From Gemmatimonadota bacterium (GTDB lineage Bacteria; Gemmatimonadota; Gemmatimonadetes; Longimicrobiales; Gaopeijiaceae), in contig JAUIEJ010000006.1 in the NCBI GenBank assembly GCA_030428885.1, positions 1 to 64,000 on the forward strand: a DNA stretch of 64,000 nt. The letters run 5' to 3'. Below the pieces are notes generated by a model. It saw only the letters and a list, made by a program, of their open reading frames with translations, was not told the origin of the DNA and did not search any database. Positions 7,861-16,589 of the stretch are shown here, in pieces. Both the position numbers and the translations under genes were made by a program. The first letter of the stretch is position 1; every line of letters starts with the position of its first letter.

Positions 7861-9018
7861 TCAGGGACCACCCATGGAGCCCACCACCACGTGCTCCACA
7901 TCCAGGTCGTCCAGGATCACCAGCAGCACGCGGTCCCCTTCGGCATCGAGAACCCGCGAGGTCCGAGGAGGGAGGGCGACCCACGTCGCCGAGGCCGTCC
8001 GGAGGTCGACCCGGAGGATCCGGTCCCGCGGCTCGTCGTCCTCCCGATCGGGCTCGGCCCAGATCAACCCCCGGGTGTCCATGAACGCGCTGCGCCAGGC
8101 GCCGCGGGCGCGGGGCCGAGGCACGTCGTCGAAATCCCACTCGTCTTCGTGGCCGCCCGTGCGAACCCTCTCCTCGGTCCACGCGTCCCACACTTCTTCG
8201 GACAGGGCCGTGTCGATCCACGGTAGCTCGATGCGAGCCCGCGACGTGCCGCCGAGGTCGACAATCTCCAGATCGGGGGACTCCGGGTCGCCGAGGAGAA
8301 CGCACCCCCCTCCGACGGGCTCGACCCAGAAGGGCCCGACGAAGGGCATGGAGAGCGCACTGAACCCGTGGTCCAACTGAAGGAGGATCTGATCGGGCCG
8401 CCGTTCGATCCGAACGTCGTGGGACCGCCCGTCGGGAGCGATGAGGACCACCGCGTACGATCGCTCGAGTACACTGCCGTTCCTGGCACCGGCCCGGGCT
8501 TCGACGACGACGACGCCTCCGTCGACCGCGAAGCCGTCGACCCGCGGCACGCCGCCCCGGAGCGGCGTGGCGTCGATGAATTCACCGTCGATGCCGAACC
8601 GCTTCAAGCCGTAGCTGGCATCCCAGGCGCTCAAGATGCCGCTCCCCGCCCCCTGGCGGGCCGAGGTCAGTCGCATGAACTCCCGAGGTCCGCCACCGGG
8701 ACCGCCGGCCCGGGCGACCCGTGCTCCATCGGGCGAGAAGTAGAGCAACTCCGAGGCCCCCGCATTGGCGACCACAGCCCCACCACCCTCGAGCAGGACA
8801 CCATCGACGACCCGGAAGTACTCGGCGTGGAGTTCACGCTCCACCGACACCGCCGGGAGTTCGGAACCGGGCGGCGCGGAGATCGTGAAGGGACCCGTAG
8901 TGACCTCGGGCAGGAGAGCACCGCAGACCTCGGGCAGGGACTGGCCGGCGACGGGCGTGCTGATGGCGACGAGCAGAAGGACCGGGAGCGCGGCAGATCG
9001 GTGGGTCATGCCCTCCAT
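7861..9018 (-). CDS. Secreted six-bladed beta-propeller-like protein
   Basis: The 385-residue product starts with a signal peptide (ALPVLLLVAISTPVAGQ). Propeller-like repeats follow, for example LLYFSPDGARVARAGGPGGG then PREF, a pattern common in six-bladed (NHL-like) lipoproteins of Gemmatimonadota-type genomes. Later segments (LKRFGIDGEFID, LEIVDLGGTSRARIELPW, DRILRVDLRTASATWVALPP) look like further blades. There is no lipobox. Two ATGs are possible (9018 and 9009); neither has a well-spaced ribosome site. The function is unknown; binding or scaffolding at the cell surface is a guess. The propeller protein at 42118 in this window has a similar first blade. Confidence 0.6.
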   Translation of the reverse strand: MEGMTHRSAALPVLLLVAISTPVAGQSLPEVCGALLPEVTTGPFTISAPPGSELPAVSVERELHAEYFRVVDGVLLEGGGAVVANAGASELLYFSPDGARVARAGGPGGGPREFMRLTSARQGAGSGILSAWDASYGLKRFGIDGEFIDATPLRGGVPRVDGFAVDGGVVVVEARAGARNGSVLERSYAVVLIAPDGRSHDVRIERRPDQILLQLDHGFSALSMPFVGPFWVEPVGGGCVLLGDPESPDLEIVDLGGTSRARIELPWIDTALSEEVWDAWTEERVRTGGHEDEWDFDDVPRPRARGAWRSAFMDTRGLIWAEPDREDDEPRDRILRVDLRTASATWVALPPRTSRVLDAEGDRVLLVILDDLDVEHVVVGSMGGP

Positions 9019-9039
9019 ACCGCGGCGGTGGGCCTGCGG

Positions 9040-10329
9040 TTACGCCACTCCCGCCAGCTCCGCCACCGACAGGGCCAGCACCTTGGTGGCATTGACCAGG
9101 TCGTCGATGCCGCACCACTCGTCGGGTTGGTGGGCGAGTTCGAGAATGCCGGGCCCGTAGGCCACGCAGTTCTCCACGCCGCCGATGCGGGCCACGTGTT
9201 TGTGGTCGTAGGTGCCGGGGCTGGCGACGAGGGTCGCCTCCCGACCCAGGACCCCCTGAATGGCGTGGCCCAGGGCCCCCACCACCGACGCGCCGTCGGG
9301 AGTACGGGTGGGCTCCACCACCATGAGATCCCGCAGCCCGTACCGGAAGTCGGGGAGGCCGCCCTTCATTCCGTCCAGGAGGTCCACGATTTCCCGGCGG
9401 GTGGCTTCGAAGCCCTCCTCCAGCAGGAAGCGCCGATCGAACACCGCCGTGCAGCGGTCGGCCACGCAGGGGCTCTGGACGTCGCCCAACGGCTGGCCGC
9501 CGTGGATGCCGTTGACGTTCAGGGTGCCGTGACGCGCCGCCACGGGCACCACGGGCACCTCGGTGTGGCGGGTCTGGAGCACCGGCATGAGGTCGCGGCG
9601 AATCGTCTCCAGGACCGCGCCCATGTGTTCGATGGCGCTGGTGCCCAGAAACGGCATGCTGCCGTGGGCGATGTGGCCGTGGGTCGTGACCTCGAACCAG
9701 TAGACGCCCCGATGACCGATGCAGATCCGGTCCACGTTGAGGGGCTCGGGAATGATGACCGCGTCGGTCACCCCCTTCTTCACGCGGCCGATGCGAGCCA
9801 GGTGTCCCATACCGGCGTAGCCGCCGCTTTCCTCGTCCACCGTGCCCGACACCTCCACCGTTCCCACCAGCGTCACGCCGGCGCGGCGCAGAGCCTCCAC
9901 CGCGTACACCGCCGCGGCGATGCCGGCCTTCATGTCGCAGACGCCCCGGCCGTAGATCCTGCCGTCCTTCACCACTCCCGCGAAGGGATCCACCGTCCAA
10001 CCGTCGCCCACGGGGACCACGTCGAAATGGCCGTTGAGATGCACCCGGGGGTTGGAGCGCTCCCCCGCCAGCGCCCCGATCACGTTGACCCGGGGGTGCT
10101 CCGGGGTGTGTTCGGGTCGGCCCTCGGCCTCCACGTAGTCGACCTCGAACCCGAACCGGGCGAGGCGATCGCCGATGACCCGGGCGCAGTCCTCGTAGAC
10201 CTCTCCCGGGGGGTTCACCGTGGGCACCCGCACCAGATCGCGGGTGAAGTCCACCACCTCGTCGGTGAGGGACTCCACGGCCTTCGTGATGCGGTCGGCC
10301 ACCGCCGGAGCGACACGGCCGCTCGTCAT
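9040..10329 (-). CDS. M20 family metallopeptidase/deacylase (ArgE/DapE type)
   Basis: The 429-residue protein has the M20 core: LNGHFDVVPVGDGWTVDPFA with the first zinc histidine and aspartate, RGVCDMKAGIAAAVYAVEAL with the bridging aspartate, GTVDEESGGYAG with the catalytic EE pair, and a C-terminal EWCGIDDLVNATKVLALSVA. The family hydrolyses N-acyl amino acids, di- or tripeptides, or succinyl-diaminopimelate; sequence alone does not choose among them. The dimerisation insert (GSMPFLGTSAIEHMG) is present. Its ATG overlaps the symporter stop, so uptake and hydrolysis of the same compound are likely linked. Confidence 0.88.
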   Translation of the reverse strand: MTSGRVAPAVADRITKAVESLTDEVVDFTRDLVRVPTVNPPGEVYEDCARVIGDRLARFGFEVDYVEAEGRPEHTPEHPRVNVIGALAGERSNPRVHLNGHFDVVPVGDGWTVDPFAGVVKDGRIYGRGVCDMKAGIAAAVYAVEALRRAGVTLVGTVEVSGTVDEESGGYAGMGHLARIGRVKKGVTDAVIIPEPLNVDRICIGHRGVYWFEVTTHGHIAHGSMPFLGTSAIEHMGAVLETIRRDLMPVLQTRHTEVPVVPVAARHGTLNVNGIHGGQPLGDVQSPCVADRCTAVFDRRFLLEEGFEATRREIVDLLDGMKGGLPDFRYGLRDLMVVEPTRTPDGASVVGALGHAIQGVLGREATLVASPGTYDHKHVARIGGVENCVAYGPGILELAHQPDEWCGIDDLVNATKVLALSVAELAGVA

Positions 10330-11750
10330 GCGGGCTGCCGGTTGCGGAAGAAGAGGAAATGGGTGGCCAGCAACAGCGTGGCCGCCGTGCCCATGCCCAG
10401 GAACGTCGACGGGAACGCCCCGATGCCCCCGCCGTTCAATTGGGTGGCGAGGCCCACGATCCCTCCGCCGGCGATGGCGGTGAGCACGGCCCGGCCGTCG
10501 AGGTCGGTCCAGAACAGGGCCACGTAGACCGGTAGGAAGAAGGCCGTGGTGAGGAGGACGGCTCTCAGGCTGTACAGCGTGATGATGGTACCGGGGGGAT
10601 CCACCGCCACGGCCGTGGCCGTGATGCCCAGGATCACCGTGGCGATGCGGGACACCCCCATGAGGTGCTGCTCGTCGGCGTGGGGTCGGGCCCAGCTATA
10701 GATGTCCCGAGCCACCGTCATGCCCGTGGCGTGGAGGCGCGTGTCGGTGGTGGACAGAATCGCGCTCATGACGGCCAGGATGATCACGACCCCCACCCCC
10801 GTGGGCACGTACTGGGTGAGGAGCGTGGGGAAGGCGGCGTCGGAGTTCTCGATGGAGATCCCGGCGCCCAGGAGCGCCACCGTGGTGGCACCGCCCAGCA
10901 GGATCAGGCCCACGTACAGGAGCGAGAGCACCAGCCCGGCCCCGGCCACGTGGATCTTGGCCGTGCGCACGTCGCGGCAGGCCGCGATGCGAATCAGCAT
11001 GTCCTGTTCGGTGAGGATCGTGCCGAAGAAGGCGAGGAACGTCGCCCCGATCCCCACCAGTGTGTACGCCCCGCCCGCCGTGGGACTCACCCGCGACGGG
11101 CTGATGGCCGCCAGGGCTTCGTTCATGGCGGTGAGACCGCCCTGGTCCTGCACCATGAAGACGAGGGCGATGAGGACCGCCGCCACCATGAGGATGCCCT
11201 GGAGCAGGTCGGTCCACGCCACGCTCACGAGGCCCCCCATCACCGTGTAGATGATGAACACGGCCCCGATCACCCAGACCATGTACTGGTAGGGGACTCC
11301 GGTGATGGCCGTGACGAGCAGGCCGGCGCCCACGAGCTGCATCACCAGGTAGAGCCAACCGCTGATCAACAGGATCGACCCCGCGAGTGGGCGGGAGATC
11401 TGCCGCCCGGTGACCCGGGCCACCAGGTCGGGAAAGGTGAGGACGTTGAGGGGCCGCACGTACCCCACCACGAAGTACAGGGCCGTGAGCCCCAGCATCA
11501 GCCCCATCACCGTGTGGCCGATGATGGCGTACCCTTCGTTGTAGACCGCCCCCACGAAGCCGATGACGCTCACCGCGCTCACGAAATTGGCGATGAGGGA
11601 CCAGGTGGCCAGAACCGGGCCCATGTTCTGGCCCATGACCCAGAAGTCCATGACGTCCTTCGTGCGGCGGTACGCCCAGACGCCGATGCCCAGCACCACC
11701 ACCAGGTAGGTGATGAAGGCCCCGAGGTAGAAGGAATTGACCTCAGTCAT
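10326..11750 (-). CDS. Sodium:solute symporter (SSS family)
   Basis: This 474-residue integral membrane protein has about 12-13 hydrophobic helices. It starts FITYLVVVLGIGVWAYRRTK and contains the SSS signatures FVSAVSVIGFVGAVYNEGY, GGLVSVAWTDLLQGILM and AVMSAILSTTDTRLHATG (sodium-site serines and threonine). The family couples sodium entry to uptake of amino acids, sugars, carboxylates or pantothenate. Placement between a 66-residue membrane protein and an M20 hydrolase, overlapping both, suggests a transporter for an acylated amino acid or peptide. The substrate is inferred only from that neighbour. Confidence 0.9.
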   Translation of the reverse strand: MTEVNSFYLGAFITYLVVVLGIGVWAYRRTKDVMDFWVMGQNMGPVLATWSLIANFVSAVSVIGFVGAVYNEGYAIIGHTVMGLMLGLTALYFVVGYVRPLNVLTFPDLVARVTGRQISRPLAGSILLISGWLYLVMQLVGAGLLVTAITGVPYQYMVWVIGAVFIIYTVMGGLVSVAWTDLLQGILMVAAVLIALVFMVQDQGGLTAMNEALAAISPSRVSPTAGGAYTLVGIGATFLAFFGTILTEQDMLIRIAACRDVRTAKIHVAGAGLVLSLLYVGLILLGGATTVALLGAGISIENSDAAFPTLLTQYVPTGVGVVIILAVMSAILSTTDTRLHATGMTVARDIYSWARPHADEQHLMGVSRIATVILGITATAVAVDPPGTIITLYSLRAVLLTTAFFLPVYVALFWTDLDGRAVLTAIAGGGIVGLATQLNGGGIGAFPSTFLGMGTAATLLLATHFLFFRNRQPA

Positions 11751-11943
11751 CGCCGATCCCGCGGCCGGCGTCGGGCCGGGCGGCGATGTCGGGATTCTCG
11801 GCCAGGACCGGGGGCGGCACCTCGGCGAAGGGCTTTCCTAGGATCACGTGCCAGATCACGTAGTGGATCGCGCCCGCACTGCCGGCGAGGATCGTGGCCA
11901 CGAAGACCAGGAACATCGACGTGGGCATGCCGAGGGTCGTCAC
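11743..11943 (-). CDS. Small single-span membrane protein coupled to the symporter
   Basis: The 66-residue product has a GTG start, one predicted membrane helix (SMFLVFVATILAGSAGAIHYV) and a polar, proline-rich cytoplasmic tail. It overlaps the symporter gene by 8 bp and is preceded by a GGGGAGG ribosome site. Small companion subunits are known for other secondary transporters (for example DUF3311 or DUF4212 proteins with SSS carriers), and this arrangement fits that idea. The sequence is not clearly one of those families. The gene is supported by position, coding bias and coupling. Confidence 0.6.
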   Translation of the reverse strand: MTTLGMPTSMFLVFVATILAGSAGAIHYVIWHVILGKPFAEVPPPVLAENPDIAARPDAGRGIGDD

Positions 11944-12115
11944 GGGAGGGCCTCCCCGGAGGTTGAATATTGTATAATCGGGCTAGTCTAGACGGGGGAG
12001 GGCGGGACCCGCAAGACGACCCCGCTCTCGGCGGCTCGACCCGGTCACGGTCGCTGCCTCTCGATCGTTCCTTTCATCGGTGGTTTCCAACGACCTTCCT
12101 TCTCAGGTGCAACCG
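11944..12115. promoter_or_regulatory. AT-rich divergent promoter region
   Basis: This 172-bp gap separates the symporter operon (minus) from a lipoprotein gene (plus). It contains a perfect TATAAT at 11973-11978 on the plus strand and TACAAT at 11974-11969 on the minus strand, in an AT-rich island (about 11963-11979) unlike the surrounding DNA. No convincing -35 hexamer is seen for either. The minus-strand element would give a leader of about 20 nt carrying GGGGAGG before the GTG at 11943. Confidence 0.55.
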
Positions 12116-12835
12116 ATGAAGACGATGGGTGGTTCAGGCGCGGGGCGCACGACGGCGGGTACCCTTCTCCTCCTGGCCGCCGTCGTGTCGGGATGCGGCG
12201 AGTCCCCCGTGGGGGTCGAAGGCACCTGCGTTGCGGTGGCCAACATCGACGGCGTGTTCATGACCACGGGTGAAGGGGTCCTGGCCCCGGACTCGGTGGG
12301 TACGCGCTACCTGACCATCAGCCGCAGAACGGGATGCCTGGACCAGGGCCAGGCGTCCGAGCCCCTGGCGCCGGGCGAATCCAACTTCCTCGAGGTGGGC
12401 ACGGAACTGCATCGCGTCGCCGGATTCGCGGCCACCGAACGGCTCGCCTACCGAATCCACACGGGCGAGTGGCGGACACTGACGGGCGGATCGACCCTGG
12501 CCGACCTCACCCTCGCGGAGGGCGACGAGGTTGCGGTCGACGGCAGCGTGCTGCGGGTCGGACTGAACCGGATCGTCTACGACTCGCGGTGTCCCGTCGA
12601 CGGCACCTGCGTGTGGGCCGGCGATCTGGAGATCGAGATCAACCTGGCGTTGGGCAGCGGACCGACCTCGCCGCACCGCCTGCACCTGAACCACCTCGTG
12701 GGACCCACGGCGGTGGAGTTCGGCGGCGTTCGTGTGCGACTGGCGTCGGTGGAGCCGACCCCGCGCTCCACGATCACGATCCCCGAGAGTGAGTACCGGG
12801 CGCGGCTCGTGGTCGAGGCGGTGCCGGCGAGCTGA
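12116..12835 (+). CDS. Lipoprotein of unknown function
   Basis: The 239-residue protein begins MKTMGGSGAGRTTAGTLLLL and has a lipobox (VVSGC), so it is probably lipid-anchored. The C-terminal half holds DSRCPVDGTCVWAGDLEI, a cysteine-pair motif seen in many secreted hypothetical proteins of Bacteroidota and Gemmatimonadota, and ends with strand-like repeats. The N-terminal half contains paired cysteines as well (EGTCVAV, RRTGCLD). An ATG at 12116 is preferred over a GTG at 12080 because it directly precedes the signal sequence and follows CAGGTG. No enzyme motif is recognised. Confidence 0.65.
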   Translation: MKTMGGSGAGRTTAGTLLLLAAVVSGCGESPVGVEGTCVAVANIDGVFMTTGEGVLAPDSVGTRYLTISRRTGCLDQGQASEPLAPGESNFLEVGTELHRVAGFAATERLAYRIHTGEWRTLTGGSTLADLTLAEGDEVAVDGSVLRVGLNRIVYDSRCPVDGTCVWAGDLEIEINLALGSGPTSPHRLHLNHLVGPTAVEFGGVRVRLASVEPTPRSTITIPESEYRARLVVEAVPAS

Positions 12836-13014
12836 AGGGGTGGGACGCGAAGCGGGACAGGTGCCATCCGGTGTCCACCGACCGGTGGGGCGAGGGAGAT
12901 GATCTTCACACGGTGGGACGACGAGGTGGGGTGGTCGGAGACCGTCGACCTGTACATCTCGATCCGCGTCGCAGGAGTGTGGTCGGAGCCGCCCGACGGC
13001 ACCTGATCGTCCAG

Positions 13015-14523
<1,509 letters not shown>

Positions 14524-14533
14524 GAGGTCCGGA

Positions 14534-16567
14534 ATGTCCCGAGCCCCCGGAGCCAGGTCAACGGGCGACTTCGTGTACGTGGCCGTGGACACGGGGGGGA
14601 CCTTCACCGACGTCCTGGCGTGGCGGCCCGGGGAACTCCGCACCCTCAAGGTGCCCTCCACCCCCGACGACCCGTCCCGGGCCATCCTCCAGGGTGTGGC
14701 CCAGGTGGTGGACGAGGGTCGGCCCTTCGTGCTCCTCCACGGCTCCACCGTGGCCACCAACGCCATTCTCGAGGGGAAGGGGGCACGGGTGGCCCTGGTG
14801 ACGAACCGGGGCTTCGAAGACGTGCTGGAGATCGGGCGCCAGGACCGTCCCCAGCTCTACGCTCTGGTGGGGCATCGGGCCCCGCCCCTGGTGCCCGCCG
14901 ACGCTCGACTGGGGGTGGCGGGGAGGCTCGGGCCCGACGGGGCCGAGATCGAGCCGGTGGACCCCGACGAACTCCAGGCCCTGGCCGAGGCGGTGCGGGA
15001 GACGGGCGCCGAGTCGGTGGCCATCTGCCTCCTTCACGCCTACGCCGACGGGGGCCACGAGCAGGCGGTGGCGACTTCGCTCCGGGGTATGGGACTCCCC
15101 CTCTCCATCTCGTCCGAGCTGCTTCCCGAGTACCGGGAGTACGAGCGGACCTCCACCACCGTGATCAACGCCTACGTCGCCCCGATCATGGGCCGCTACC
15201 TCACCCGCCTCGAGGAGGACTCGGGAGCCGAGGCGGTGGCCGTCATGGGCTCCAACGGAGGCACCCTGGCCGTGGAGCGGGCCGTCCGGGAGCCGGCCCA
15301 CACCGTGCTGTCGGGGCCGGCGGGGGGCGTGGTGGGGGCGCTGGCCTGGGCCAGCCGGGCCGGCCACCCCCGGATCCTCACCTTCGACATGGGGGGCACG
15401 TCCACCGACGTCTCCCTCTGTCCCGGGCGTCCCCTCCACACCCGGGAGTTCGAGATCGACGGTCGCCCCGTGGCCCTCCCGGTGCTGGACATCCACACCG
15501 TGGGCGCCGGCGGGGGCTCCATCGCCCGGGTCGACCCCGGGGGCGCCCTCCGGGTGGGGCCCGAGAGCGCCGGCGCCGTGCCCGGCCCCATCTGTTACGG
15601 GCGGGGGGGCACCGAGGTCACCGTCACCGACGCCCACGTCTGGCTGGGCCGGATTCCGGTGGACGCCTTCCTCGGAGGCGACGGGGCCCTGGACCGGGCC
15701 GCCGTGGAGGGTCCACTCCAGGCCCTGGCCGACGCCCTGGGGGCGAGTCTCGACGCCGCCGCCGAAGGGGTTCTGGCCGTGGCCGACGCCGCCATGGAAC
15801 GGGCCCTCCGGGTCATCTCGGTGGAGCGGGGCCACGACCCCGCCGGCTTCGCTCTGGTGGCCTTCGGGGGCGCGGGAGCGCTTCATGCCGCCGAACTCGC
15901 CGGCCGCCTGGGCTGCGAGCGGGCCCTCGTGCCCCCCGATCCGGGCCTGCTGTCGGCGTGGGGCATCCTCACGGCCCCGGTGCGCCGGGAGGCCTCCCGC
16001 ACCCTCCTGGTCTCCACGGCCGACGACGACGCCCGGGAGCAGGTAGACACCGCCCTGGCGGCGTTGGAGCGGAGCGCGTCGGGGGCGCTCACCGACGAAG
16101 GCGTCGACCCGGGCGCCGTGTCCACGACCCTGGAGGTCGACGCCCGCTACCGGGGTCAGAGCTTCGAACTGCGGGTGCCCGCGGGCCCGGGCGAGGACTG
16201 GGTGGAGGCCTTCCACCGGGCCCACGCGTCCCGGTACGGATACCGGCGGGACGACGCCGCCGTGGAGGCCGTCACGGCCCGGGCCACCGCCACCGCCCCG
16301 GGGCCGCCCGTGAACACCCCCACGCCGGACCGGGGCCCGGCGCCGCCCCCCACGGAGCGACGTTCGGTGGGCTACCGGGGAAGCCGCTTCGACGCCGAGA
16401 CGGCCTGGCGCCGGGACCTCGGCCCCGGCACGACCCTCGACGGCCCGGCCCTGGTCCTGGACTATTCCGCCACCACGTGGGTACCCCCGGAATGGCGCGT
16501 CGAGGTGGACGACCTCGGCGTGCTCCACCTCCGCGCCCGCGGCCGCGACCCTGGGACCCACGGGTAG
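14534..16567 (+). CDS. Hydantoinase/oxoprolinase A-type subunit
   Basis: The 677-residue protein has the HyuA/5-oxoprolinase A layout. The N-terminal Hydant_A_N domain carries VAVDTGGTFTDVLAW, HGSTVATNAILEGKGARVAL and a DVLEIGRQDRPQLY stretch. The hydantoinase A domain carries SGPAGGVVGALAW, FDMGGTSTDVSLC, GAGGGSIARVD and VGPESAGAVPGP. A C-terminal actin-like tail follows. The family catalyses ATP-dependent opening of hydantoins, 5-oxoproline or related lactams, or carboxylation with a B subunit. The usual B subunit is absent on both sides. The ATG at 14534 is chosen because GAGG lies 6 nt before it; an ATG at 14522 is also possible. The substrate is unknown. Confidence 0.87.
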   Translation: MSRAPGARSTGDFVYVAVDTGGTFTDVLAWRPGELRTLKVPSTPDDPSRAILQGVAQVVDEGRPFVLLHGSTVATNAILEGKGARVALVTNRGFEDVLEIGRQDRPQLYALVGHRAPPLVPADARLGVAGRLGPDGAEIEPVDPDELQALAEAVRETGAESVAICLLHAYADGGHEQAVATSLRGMGLPLSISSELLPEYREYERTSTTVINAYVAPIMGRYLTRLEEDSGAEAVAVMGSNGGTLAVERAVREPAHTVLSGPAGGVVGALAWASRAGHPRILTFDMGGTSTDVSLCPGRPLHTREFEIDGRPVALPVLDIHTVGAGGGSIARVDPGGALRVGPESAGAVPGPICYGRGGTEVTVTDAHVWLGRIPVDAFLGGDGALDRAAVEGPLQALADALGASLDAAAEGVLAVADAAMERALRVISVERGHDPAGFALVAFGGAGALHAAELAGRLGCERALVPPDPGLLSAWGILTAPVRREASRTLLVSTADDDAREQVDTALAALERSASGALTDEGVDPGAVSTTLEVDARYRGQSFELRVPAGPGEDWVEAFHRAHASRYGYRRDDAAVEAVTARATATAPGPPVNTPTPDRGPAPPPTERRSVGYRGSRFDAETAWRRDLGPGTTLDGPALVLDYSATTWVPPEWRVEVDDLGVLHLRARGRDPGTHG

Positions 16568-16574
16568 CCTCGAC

Positions 16575-16580
16575 TATCTT
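16575..16580 (+). promoter_or_regulatory. Putative -10 element (TATCTT) close to a start codon
   Basis: TATCTT ends 9 nt before the ATG at 16590. No Shine-Dalgarno sequence lies between, so a transcript with almost no leader is likely. Confidence 0.35.
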
Positions 16581-16589
16581 GTTCGGTCT

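Noticed and set aside
12836-13014. Terminator or small gene between the convergent lipoprotein and trpE genes.
   Set aside because: The CCACCG/CGGTGG pair near 12870-12890 has too small a loop, and no short frame with a ribosome site was seen.
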